A stretch of DNA of 64,000 nucleotides from assembly GCF_008932115.1 (NCBI RefSeq), contig NZ_CP044543.1, forward strand, positions 3,726,501-3,790,500. The letters are read 5' to 3'. A model generated the notes under the pieces. It made no database searches. It was not told where the DNA came from and worked only from the letters and a program-made list of their open reading frames with translations. Below, one piece after another: positions 52,970-60,835 of this stretch. Numbering within the stretch: position 1 is the first letter of the stretch; each line of letters opens with the position of its first letter. Made by a program: the position numbers and the translations under genes. Origin of the DNA: Bradyrhizobium betae (GTDB lineage: Bacteria > Pseudomonadota > Alphaproteobacteria > Rhizobiales > Xanthobacteraceae).

Positions 52970-54123
52970 GCCGTCGCCTCGCCGTCCGCATCTCCGCCAT
53001 CGCTCTTGGCGGCCTCGTAGCGCGCCATGAAGCCGGGCGACATATGGCGCAGGCGGGAATCATCGATGCGCCCGGAGCGGGTGATGTAGCTGTAGGCGAA
53101 ATCCATCAGGCCGAGTTGCATGTGCTGGGCAAAGTGCTCGTACCAGAAGGCGCTGGTTCGCGCGGCGTTGACGAGTTTCTGCACCACCGGCTTTCGCGCG
53201 GCCTGATAGCGATGCAGCGCGGTCGACAGATGCGCATCCGATTCCAGCGCCTTGACCAGCGCGATCGCGTCCTCGATCGCGAGGCGTGTGCCCGAGCCGA
53301 TCGAGAAATGCGCCGAATGCAGGGCGTCTCCGATCAGCACCATGTTCTTGAACGACCAGTGCTCGTTCCAGACCCAGGGAAAGTTGCGCCAGACCGATTT
53401 GTTGGAGACCAGGCAATGGCCGCCGAGCGTGTCGGCAAACACCTCCTCGCAGACGCCCTTGGATTGCTCGGCGTCCTTGTAGGCAAAGCCGTAGGCCTGC
53501 CACGTCGCGTGGTCGCATTCGACCAGGAAGGTGCTCATGGTCGGCGAGTAGCGGTAGTGATGGGCGTTGAAGGCGCCGCGATCGGTCTTCACGAAGGTCT
53601 GCGACAGCGTGTCGAAGCGCTTCGAGGTGCCGTACCAGACGAACTTGTTGGAGGAGTAGGACAGCGAGGTGCCGAAATCGCCCTCATAGGCGCGGCGCAC
53701 CAGCGAGTTCAGCCCGTCGGCGGCGACGATCAGATCGTGGCCGCCCAGCTGGTCGATCGTCTGGATCTGCGTGTCGAACCGCGGCGTGACGCCGACATCG
53801 AGGGCGCGCTGCTGCAGGAACTGCAACAGCTCGAGCCGGCCGATCGAGGAGAAGCCGACGCCGTCGATGGCGACGTGGTCGCCATGCAGGTTCAGCGTGA
53901 TGTTCTCCCAGCTCTCCATGTGCGGCGCGATCGCGTCGACCGTCTCGGGGTCGTCGGCGCGCAGGAATTCCAGCGCCTGGTCGGAGAACACCACGCCAAA
54001 GCCCCAGGTCGCGTCGGCCGGGTTCTGTTCGAACAGGTCGACTTGATCCTCGGGGTGACGCTTCTTCCAGAGATAGGCGAAGTAGAGCCCACCGGGCCCC
54101 CCGCCAATCACGGCGATCCGCAA
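52966..54123 (-). CDS. FAD monooxygenase, salicylyl-CoA 5-hydroxylase-like
   Basis: A 385-residue class A flavoprotein hydroxylase. The FAD motif is GGGPGGLYFAYLWKKRHP, and the GD motif is VLIGDALHSAHFSIGSG. It resembles salicylyl-CoA 5-hydroxylase and the N-terminal half of 2-aminobenzoyl-CoA monooxygenase more than free-acid hydroxylases. Together with the coupled CoA ligase it would make gentisyl-CoA, which after thioester cleavage gives gentisate. First gene of its operon, with the operator-like dyad 15 bp upstream. 3-Hydroxybenzoate as alternative substrate cannot be excluded. Confidence 0.75.
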   Translation of the reverse strand: MRIAVIGGGPGGLYFAYLWKKRHPEDQVDLFEQNPADATWGFGVVFSDQALEFLRADDPETVDAIAPHMESWENITLNLHGDHVAIDGVGFSSIGRLELLQFLQQRALDVGVTPRFDTQIQTIDQLGGHDLIVAADGLNSLVRRAYEGDFGTSLSYSSNKFVWYGTSKRFDTLSQTFVKTDRGAFNAHHYRYSPTMSTFLVECDHATWQAYGFAYKDAEQSKGVCEEVFADTLGGHCLVSNKSVWRNFPWVWNEHWSFKNMVLIGDALHSAHFSIGSGTRLAIEDAIALVKALESDAHLSTALHRYQAARKPVVQKLVNAARTSAFWYEHFAQHMQLGLMDFAYSYITRSGRIDDSRLRHMSPGFMARYEAAKSDGGDADGEATA

Positions 54124-54137
54124 CGTCTGCCTCCCTA

Positions 54138-54162
54138 ATTGACAGTATACTTACTATCTAGG
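54138..54162. promoter_or_regulatory. MarR-type operator candidate, monooxygenase side
   Basis: ATTGACAGTATACTTAC followed by TCTAGG, matching the site at 49954-49978 at about 22 of 25 positions and in the same orientation. It sits just upstream of the FAD monooxygenase start and overlaps a likely -10 box (TATACT on the minus strand). Confidence 0.65.
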
Positions 54163-54314
54163 GGTAGACTAATGGGCTCCGGCTTCCCGCGCCAGCGGAA
54201 ATATGGGCAAGGCAAGGCGCGCCGAAACTCACCTCCGGACGCGCGTTGGGCGCGAGCCCGAAGCATTGACGTTGCGAAGCATAGCCAAACCGCGACGGCT
54301 TGGCTATCGGCGCA

Positions 54315-54530
54315 TCAGACGCAGCGCTTCACGTAGACCCCGTTCACCAGCACCTTGGTGCAGCGGACCGCTGGAACCGGCTTGCGGACCACGACGGCCG
54401 CGTTCGGCCCGGCGCAGCCGGCACGATAGACGCCGCGGGCGCACACCACCGCATTGGCGTCGGTGGCCTCGAACGTCATGGTCGCCCCGAAGGCAAGGAG
54501 CGCGGAAGCGATGAGCAGCAATGCACGCAT
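54315..54530 (-). CDS. Small secreted cysteine-containing protein
   Basis: A 71-residue protein with a signal peptide (MRALLLIASALLAFGATM...) and four cysteines in the mature part (VVCARGVYRAGCAG, VRCTKVLVNGVYVKRCV), probably forming disulfides in the periplasm. ATG 54530 has a GGGAGAAAG site. Similar short secreted proteins are common in Bradyrhizobium; function unknown. Confidence 0.7.
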   Translation of the reverse strand: MRALLLIASALLAFGATMTFEATDANAVVCARGVYRAGCAGPNAAVVVRKPVPAVRCTKVLVNGVYVKRCV

Positions 54531-54620
54531 GTCTTTCTCCCGGTCTTGTCGCGATTGAAATCGGATATCGGCAAAAGGTTTGTCGCAGCCGGCGCGCGAA
54601 AATTCATTCACACGCGCCGC

Positions 54621-55475
54621 TTATCGCGCCGCGAAGGGCGCCAGCACGTCCTTGCAGGCAGGCGACAGCGAGGCCGCATTGCTGGCAACGCATTGGATGA
54701 TCCGGCCGCCACCTGGCGGCACGCTGCCGCACAGCGTGCGGATATCCTCGCGACATGCGGACTGGACGATGAACAGCTCTTCGCGTGGCCGCAGCGGCCG
54801 TAACACGATCACGGCTGGTGCTGCCGGAGGGGCTGACGCCGCAGCGGGCGTGGCAGCCGCCGGCGCCGCCGGGGATGCACCACCCCCGGACGCAGCGGCC
54901 ACGGCCTTCTCGCATGCCGGCGAAACCCTGGACTTGTTCTTCTCCAGGCATTCGAGCGCGGGGGCCCCGCCCGTCGGCACGCCGGCGCACACCTTGGGAT
55001 AATCGGGACGGCATGCGCTCTTGATCGCAGCAACCTGCGCGCTGCTCGGCTGCTTGGCCGCTGCGGCCTTCGGCGCCGGTGCGGTTGCCGGCTTTGCCGC
55101 GGGAGCGGGTTCTGCCTTCGACGCTGCAGGCGTGGGCTCCGCCTTGGGAGCGGTTTCGGCTTTCGGCGCGACGGGAGCGGCTTCGGTCTTGGGTGTGGCT
55201 TCGGCCTTCGGGGCCGCGGCGGGCTCGACCGCGCGAACCGCGGTCTGGCATCCCGGTGACAGGCTGGACATGTTCTTCTGCAGACATTGATACGCTTCCA
55301 CCCCGCCGGGCGTCACGCTCGAGCAGTGCGCCATGAAGTCCGAGCGGCATGCGGACCGGATCGCGCTCTTCTGAGCGTCGGTCGGCGCTTGCGCGAATGC
55401 GCTTGTTGCAGTTGCGAAGAATGCCGCCGCCAGCAACGCGTTGCGCGTCGAAACATGTTTCAACGTGTTGAACAT
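54621..55475 (-). CDS. Secreted protein with three cysteine-rich repeats
   Basis: A 284-residue exported protein. Signal peptide ends at SAFA. Three units of the Cys-rich GLG1-type repeat are visible (SACRSDFMAHCSSVTPGG..C, SACRPDYPKVCAGVPTGG..C, SACREDIRTLCGSVPPGG..C). Between the first two is a long Ala-Pro-Lys linker and between the last two an Ala-Pro linker. Envelope role assumed; no partner known. ATG 55475 is chosen from the signal peptide; a longer frame exists. Confidence 0.78.
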   Translation of the reverse strand: MFNTLKHVSTRNALLAAAFFATATSAFAQAPTDAQKSAIRSACRSDFMAHCSSVTPGGVEAYQCLQKNMSSLSPGCQTAVRAVEPAAAPKAEATPKTEAAPVAPKAETAPKAEPTPAASKAEPAPAAKPATAPAPKAAAAKQPSSAQVAAIKSACRPDYPKVCAGVPTGGAPALECLEKNKSRVSPACEKAVAAASGGGASPAAPAAATPAAASAPPAAPAVIVLRPLRPREELFIVQSACREDIRTLCGSVPPGGGRIIQCVASNAASLSPACKDVLAPFAAR

Positions 55476-55628
55476 CCGAGTAAATCCTGCCCTGCCGGTA
55501 AAGCCCGGCGCATTATCAATGTGATGCAATCGAAATCGTCGCGAGTGATGCCTCGCGAACGGTATCTTTGGCCGCTTTGGTCTCTACCGCAAGTAGATAT
55601 TACCTCTGCGGTTGAGACGCTGACATCG

Positions 55629-56630
55629 TCAGAGCTTGACCATGCGCTTGCCGCGGTTCTCGCCCGCGAGCAATCCGATCAGCGCCTTCGGCGTGTTCTC
55701 CAGGCCGTCGATGATGTCCTCCTGCACCTTCAGCCTGCCGGATTTCACCCAGGCCTGGAGATCATCGAGCGCGCGCTGGCTTTCCTTCATGTAGTCCATC
55801 ACGATGAAGCCCTGCATGATAAGACGCTTCACCACGATCAGGCCCGGCACGCCGCGCGGGCCGTGCGCGGAGGGCGCGCCGTCATATTGCGAGATCGCGC
55901 CGCAGCAGGCGATGCGGCCGTAATTGTTCATCTGCGGCAGGCAGGCTTCGAGAATGTCGCCGCCGACATTGTCGAAATAGACGTCGATGCCCTTGGGCGC
56001 CGCTGCGCGCAGCGCCTTGAACACGGCGCCGTCCTTGTAATCGACCGCGGCATCGAAGCCGAGTTCGGAGGTCAGCCAGTTGCATTTGTCGGCGCCGCCG
56101 GCGATGCCGACCACGCGGCATCCCTTGATCCTGGCGATCTGTCCGACGATCGAGCCGACCGAGCCCGCGGCAGCGGAAACCACGACCGTCTCACCCTCTT
56201 TGGGCTTGCCGATCTCGATCAAGCCGAAATAGGCGGTGAGGCCGGCGATGCCGAACACGCTAAGCAGATGCGTCATCGGTTCGAGTTTCGGCATTTTGGT
56301 GAGATGCTTGGCCGGCACCGCCGCATATTCCTGCCAGCCGGTGTCGCCGAACACGATGTCGCCGACGGCGAGCTCGGGCGCCTTCGAGCTGATGACCTCG
56401 GCGATGGCGCCGCCGGCCATCACGCTGTTGGCTTCGACCGCGGACCGATAAGTCGCGCCGTGCATCCAGGCACGGTTGGCCGCATCGAGCGAGATATAAC
56501 GCACGCGGAGCAAAGCTTCGCCGTCCTTCGGCTCCGGCATCACGCCCTCGACCATCTTGAAATGTTCAGGGCCGAGCTTGCCGCTGGGCTTTTCCACCAG
56601 AAGAATCTGGCGATTGATGCTGCCGCTCAT
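55629..56630 (-). CDS. NADP-dependent oxidoreductase, zinc-free MDR family
   Basis: A 333-residue reductase similar to CurA and leukotriene-B4 12-hydroxydehydrogenase types. The cofactor motif is VSAAAGSVGSIVGQIARIKG, followed by YFDNVGGD. No zinc-binding cysteines are present. It would reduce enones or other activated double bonds, using NADPH. Upstream (56631-56840) is a normal gap. Confidence 0.87.
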   Translation of the reverse strand: MSGSINRQILLVEKPSGKLGPEHFKMVEGVMPEPKDGEALLRVRYISLDAANRAWMHGATYRSAVEANSVMAGGAIAEVISSKAPELAVGDIVFGDTGWQEYAAVPAKHLTKMPKLEPMTHLLSVFGIAGLTAYFGLIEIGKPKEGETVVVSAAAGSVGSIVGQIARIKGCRVVGIAGGADKCNWLTSELGFDAAVDYKDGAVFKALRAAAPKGIDVYFDNVGGDILEACLPQMNNYGRIACCGAISQYDGAPSAHGPRGVPGLIVVKRLIMQGFIVMDYMKESQRALDDLQAWVKSGRLKVQEDIIDGLENTPKALIGLLAGENRGKRMVKL

Positions 56631-56840
56631 GGCGTTTCCTCTTCTCTTGTTTGGCGATTATTGATGCAGCCGCCGCAAACAAAACGTGCAAGCCGCATTC
56701 CTTGTGCGCTGCATGAAGGCTAGATCGGCGCCTCCAGTTTCACAATGGGAACATCAGGACGAAGCGACTGCACGCCAAGCGTGTTGCGCAGCTGTCATAT
56801 CTGCGACACTATGAAGCGCCGGCGTATGTGGGGGTCATCG

Positions 56841-57548
56841 ATGTCGAACAGGTTTACGCAATACATTCTGGCGGCGATGGTGCTCGGCATCATCATGGGC
56901 TCGGCGATCTACAACTTCCTGCCCGATACGCGCGCCGAATGGGCCTCCGCCATCAACCTGATCGCCATGATGTTCTTGCGCCTGATCAAGATGATCATCG
57001 CGCCGCTGGTATTCGCCACACTGGTTGGCGGCATCGCGCATATGGGCAGCGGTGCGAGGCTCGGACGCATCTTTGCGAAGACCATGGGCTGGTTCGTCTG
57101 CGCCTCCTTCATCTCGCTGATGCTGGGCCTCGTGATGGTCAATCTTCTGCAGCCGGGCGCCAACTTCCCCGGTACGCTGCCGGACAAGGCGCAGTCGACC
57201 GGCCTGCCGGTCTCCGCCTTCTCGATCGAGAAATTCCTGACCCATCTGATCCCGACCTCGATCGCGGATGCGATGGCGCAGAACGAGATCCTCCAGATCG
57301 TGATCTTCGCCGTGTTCTTCTCGGTGGCGATGGGGGCGATGCCCGAGGAAGGTATCGATGCCCATGATCATCAACAGTCCGGCCTCGGGGATGTTGAACT
57401 GCGACAGCGTCGAGGCGATCACGACCAGGGAGGCGCGCGGTACGCCGGCGACACCCTTCGACGTGATCATCAGCGTCGCGAGCATCGCGAGCTGGGTGCC
57501 GAGCGACATCTCGATGTGATAGGTCTGCGCGATGAAGATGCTCATTGG
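56841..57548 (+). pseudogene. DctA-like symporter gene broken by internal inversion
   Basis: From ATG 56841 the plus strand encodes about 170 residues of a dicarboxylate/amino-acid:cation symporter (MSNRFTQYILAAMVLGIIMG to FFSVAMGAMPEE). At about 57340-57352 the homology stops. From there to about 57548 the minus strand encodes a later part of the same family (SIFIAQTYHIEMSLGTQLAM, VPRASLVVIASTLSQFNIPE, LLMIMGIDTFLG). So one segment is inverted, and the middle and end of the gene are missing. No functional transporter can be made. Confidence 0.78.
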
Positions 57549-58459
57549 CAAGGTCAGTGATCGGCGGCTGCCTGTGGCTCGCGGCATCGTTGCTCGCGAC
57601 CGCGGCTTCCGCCCAAACCGGCGGCGAAGGGCTCAGCCCGACGCTGGCGGCCATCAAGAAGGCGCATGTCGTGCGGCTCGGCTATCGCGAGAGCTCGCCG
57701 CCGTTCTCGTTCCTCGACCAATCAGGCCGCCCGATCGGCTACAGCCTCGAACTCTGCGAGGCCATCGTCGAGGAGATCGGCGTCGAGGTCGACGACCCCA
57801 ATCTGAAGATTGACTATGTCAAGGTCACCTCGGACGACCGCATCGACGCGGTGCTCCAGAACAAGATCGACCTGGAGTGCGGCTCGACCACGGCCAATGC
57901 GGAGCGCGGCAAGCGTGTCGCCTTCTCGCCGCTGATGTTCGTCGCCGGCACCAAGCTGATGGTGCCGAAGGCGTCGAGCGTTCAGTCGCTGTCCGATCTG
58001 AAGGGCAAGACCATCGTGGTGACGAAGGGCACCACCAACGAGCAGGCGATCCAGGCGGCCGACAAGAAGTCGTCACTGGGGCTTATCATCGCCGTCGGTG
58101 CCGATCACGAGCAATCGTTCCAGATGCTTGCGGACGGAAAGGCGGATGCGTTCGCAACCGACGACATTCTGCTTTCCGGCCTGATCGCGCGCCACAAGTC
58201 GCAGGACAAGTTCCGCGTCACCGGCGATTATCTGTCCTACGACCCCTACGGCATCATGTTCCGCAAGGGTGAGCCGCAACTCTCGGCCGTGGTCGAGCGC
58301 AGTTTCCGCAAGCTCGGCTCCAACCGCGACCTCGTCCCGCTCTACAACAAATGGTTCACCGCGCGGCTTCCGACCGGCGAACGCCTGAACGTGCCGATCT
58401 CGCTGCAACTGGAGGAGGCGTTCAAGGCGATGGACGATTCAGCGGGCGCGAATAATTGA
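57545..58459 (+). CDS. Amino-acid-type ABC substrate-binding protein
   Basis: A 304-residue periplasmic solute-binding protein (family 3, GltI-like). Signal peptide MARSVIGGCLWLAASLLATA is cut after ASA. The mature part begins with VRLGYRESSPPFSFLDQSG and later has YDPYGIMFRKGEPQL. The apparent TTG start (57545) lies exactly at the end of the inverted symporter segment and lacks a ribosome site; GTG 57557 is an alternative. The gene may have lost its own promoter or start. No permease or ATPase is adjacent. Confidence 0.78.
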   Translation: MARSVIGGCLWLAASLLATAASAQTGGEGLSPTLAAIKKAHVVRLGYRESSPPFSFLDQSGRPIGYSLELCEAIVEEIGVEVDDPNLKIDYVKVTSDDRIDAVLQNKIDLECGSTTANAERGKRVAFSPLMFVAGTKLMVPKASSVQSLSDLKGKTIVVTKGTTNEQAIQAADKKSSLGLIIAVGADHEQSFQMLADGKADAFATDDILLSGLIARHKSQDKFRVTGDYLSYDPYGIMFRKGEPQLSAVVERSFRKLGSNRDLVPLYNKWFTARLPTGERLNVPISLQLEEAFKAMDDSAGANN

Positions 58460-58500
58460 GGTCGCGAGCGGGTCCCTGAAGATGTGACCGGTGGGTTTTC

Positions 58501-58635
58501 GTCATCCTGAGGTGCGAGCCGCGCAGTGCATTTGCGCTGCGCGGCGAGCCTCGAAGGATGAGCGGCCTGGATGCAGCTGCAGCCGGGCCGTCGCCCTTCG
58601 AGGGCCGCTGAAGAAGCGGCCACCTCAGGGTGACG
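58501..58635. repeat. Palindromic intergenic repeat, family A
   Basis: Arms GTCATCCTGAGGTG / CACCTCAGGGTGAC pair with one mismatch, and CCTCGAAGG / CCTTCGAGG pair inside. Related to the element at 46988-47115. It separates the substrate-binding gene from the convergent ATP-grasp gene. Confidence 0.7.
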
Positions 58636-58649
58636 GTGATAAGTCGGCG

Positions 58650-59465
58650 CTAGCGGTGATCCCCAAACACCCGATCCAGCGCCGCGTCATACGTCGCCTG
58701 CACCAGCTCCGGATGCAGCTTGCCCAGCGCTTCCATCATCACGCCAGAATTGATTTCCAGCACCTGCCACGCGCCATGGACGCGAACGACGTCGATCGAC
58801 GCGAAGGTGATGCCGATGGCGCGCGCGGCGTCGATCGCGAGCTTCACGCAGGCAGCGCGAACATCGCCGTCCTCCATCAGCACCGGCTGTGCCCCGGCAT
58901 CGAGATTGTGCCGCCAGTCCGCGCCACGCTGCTTGCTGTAGACGACGAGGGGCTCCTCATCGAGCAGGATCACTCGGACCTCCTCCTCGATCGCGACATA
59001 GGGCGAGATCACGAGCCCCGCGCTCATCGAAAAGACCTCGCCAGACGCGTGGTCGAGTTCGGCCTCCGTCGTCGCCCTGAAGACGGATCGTCCCGACGTC
59101 CCCTCGTTCGGCTTGACCACCACGCCCTCCGGATGATCGTGAAGCAGCCCGAGCATGGCCTCTCGCCAGCCGGCGCCAACAATAGTCTCGCCCAGCTTCG
59201 GGTTGAGGAAGAGCTGATGCGGAATGCAGGGCACGCCTTCCAGCGTCAGCGCCTCGGCCGTCGCCGATTTGTCGTTGGCGAGGCGATGGGCGATGGCGCT
59301 GTTGAGGCCGATGTCATAGCCGAAGGCGAAATGGCGCCTTGCGCCCCGGTGCATCGCGATCAGCCAGCCACCGGCGCGAACATCGACCGCGATGCCGTGG
59401 TTCGCACAATAGTGCCTGATCGCCTGGAGGAAGATCCGCTCGCCGCTCGCCGCCATCTGCTTCAA
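58650..59465 (-). CDS. ATP-grasp family protein
   Basis: A 271-residue protein with ATP-grasp features: LTLEGVPCIPHQLF, VVVKPNEGTSGRSVFRA (glycine-rich loop), a metal region in ITFASIDVVRV and VLEINSGVMMEAL. RimK/glutathione-synthetase-like fold; it probably forms a C-N bond on an unknown acid. Stand-alone gene. Confidence 0.75.
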   Translation of the reverse strand: MKQMAASGERIFLQAIRHYCANHGIAVDVRAGGWLIAMHRGARRHFAFGYDIGLNSAIAHRLANDKSATAEALTLEGVPCIPHQLFLNPKLGETIVGAGWREAMLGLLHDHPEGVVVKPNEGTSGRSVFRATTEAELDHASGEVFSMSAGLVISPYVAIEEEVRVILLDEEPLVVYSKQRGADWRHNLDAGAQPVLMEDGDVRAACVKLAIDAARAIGITFASIDVVRVHGAWQVLEINSGVMMEALGKLHPELVQATYDAALDRVFGDHR

Positions 59466-59844
59466 TCGTGTGCCTGATCATTCCTGTCGCCAAAGGCCGC
59501 AAAAATGCGGGAAACGGCGCCGGGCCGGGGTGAAAACCAGAGCTATTCTTAATGAAATTCTCGCGAGCGCGACGGAAATTAAGTGCTGCGATCGAGCCTT
59601 TCAGGGAAAAGAAATTACCCTTGATGCGGGCCCGACAGCAGATCCGTTAATGATCCGGCTAATTCCGTCGCAGATGCCGGTTTGATCGGCATCAATTGCA
59701 CCCGAAACGAGGTTGATTATTGGTCTCAATGGCGTAGATCACGCCTGAGAAATCCTCCGCCATGGCAAGTGGTGCCCGCCTCGCTCGAAGAGGCCGCGCA
59801 ACGCTGTTGTTCTAAAACCGCAAATATTCGGAATATCGAAAATC
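59466..59844. other. Intergenic region upstream of fpr
   Basis: A 379-bp gap with a lower GC content than its surroundings. It contains a perfect FNR/FixK-type box (listed separately). A 71-residue plus-strand frame starting 59470 has no ribosome site or recognisable family and is left out. Confidence 0.5.
59682..59695. promoter_or_regulatory. FNR/FixK2 box
   Basis: TTGAT-CGGC-ATCAA, a perfect match to the FNR/FixK anaerobox. It lies 150 bp upstream of the ferredoxin-NADP reductase gene and about 220 bp from the divergent ATP-grasp gene, so low-oxygen activation of fpr is likely. Confidence 0.7.
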
Positions 59845-60618
59845 ATGAGCGCGTTTTACCGAGAGAAGGTTCTTTCCGTCCAGCACTGGACCGACACGTT
59901 GTTCAGCTTCCGCGCCACGCGCGACACCGGCTTCCGCTTCCAGAACGGCCAGTTCGCGATGATCGGCCTCGAGATCGACGGCCGTCCGCTGCTGCGCGCC
60001 TACAGCATGGCAAGCGCCAACCACGAGGAAGAGCTCGAGTTCTTCTCGATCAAGGTTCAGGACGGCCCGCTCACCTCGCGCCTCCAGAAGATCAAGGAAG
60101 GCGACACCATCCTGGTCGGCCGCAAGGCGACCGGCACGCTGATCACCGACAATCTCATTCCCGGCAAGCGGCTGATGCTGCTCTCGACCGGCACGGGCCT
60201 CGCGCCGTTCGCCAGCCTGATCAAGGACCCCGATGTCTACGACCAGTTTGAGAGCATCGTGCTGGTGCATGGCTGCCGTCAGGTCTCCGAGCTCGCCTAT
60301 GGCGAAAAGCTCGTTGCGACTTTGCGTGAGGACGAACTGTTCGGTGAACTGCTGGCGGACAAGCTCATCTATTATCCGACCGTGACCCGCGAGCCGTTCA
60401 AGAACCGCGGCCGCATCACCGACCTCATCAACTCCGAGCAGATCTTCAACGATATCGGCCAGGGCCCGCTCGACATCGCGACCGACCGCGTGATGATGTG
60501 CGGCAGTCCGGCGATGCTCGAAGAGTTGAAGGTGATGTTCGAAGGCCGCGATTTCATCGAGGGCTCGGGCAACAAGCCCGGCCACTTCGTGATCGAGAAG
60601 GCGTTCGTCGAGCGCTGA
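59845..60618 (+). CDS. fpr: Ferredoxin-NADP reductase
   Basis: A 257-residue FAD enzyme that moves electrons between NADPH and ferredoxin or flavodoxin. The FAD motif is RAYSMAS, the phosphate-binding loop LSTGTGLAPFASL, and the C-terminus VIEKAFVER is typical for bacterial Fpr. In rhizobia such reductases support oxidative-stress and nitrogen-fixation chemistry; the upstream FNR/FixK box fits a microaerobic role. Confidence 0.92.
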   Translation: MSAFYREKVLSVQHWTDTLFSFRATRDTGFRFQNGQFAMIGLEIDGRPLLRAYSMASANHEEELEFFSIKVQDGPLTSRLQKIKEGDTILVGRKATGTLITDNLIPGKRLMLLSTGTGLAPFASLIKDPDVYDQFESIVLVHGCRQVSELAYGEKLVATLREDELFGELLADKLIYYPTVTREPFKNRGRITDLINSEQIFNDIGQGPLDIATDRVMMCGSPAMLEELKVMFEGRDFIEGSGNKPGHFVIEKAFVER

Positions 60619-60835
60619 TCGCCGTTCTCCAGGCTTGCATGTCCCGGGTCTGCATTCGTCGGCCCGGGAATGCCTGAAGTCCGCTCCCTTATTCCCTTGC
60701 CTCTGCTGCACTGCAAAAATCCGCCCATCGGGTTGATTGATTTGCTACGGCCGAATTCGCTAGCCTGAAACAAGGGCCGCGTCATATCCGTATGACTGGC
60801 GCAGGCGTATCGTACCGCCTCATGCTGGCGAGAGG

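Noticed and set aside
55287..56723. A 478-codon open frame on the plus strand
   Set aside because: Antisense to the zinc-free oxidoreductase gene, whose cofactor motif is unambiguous.
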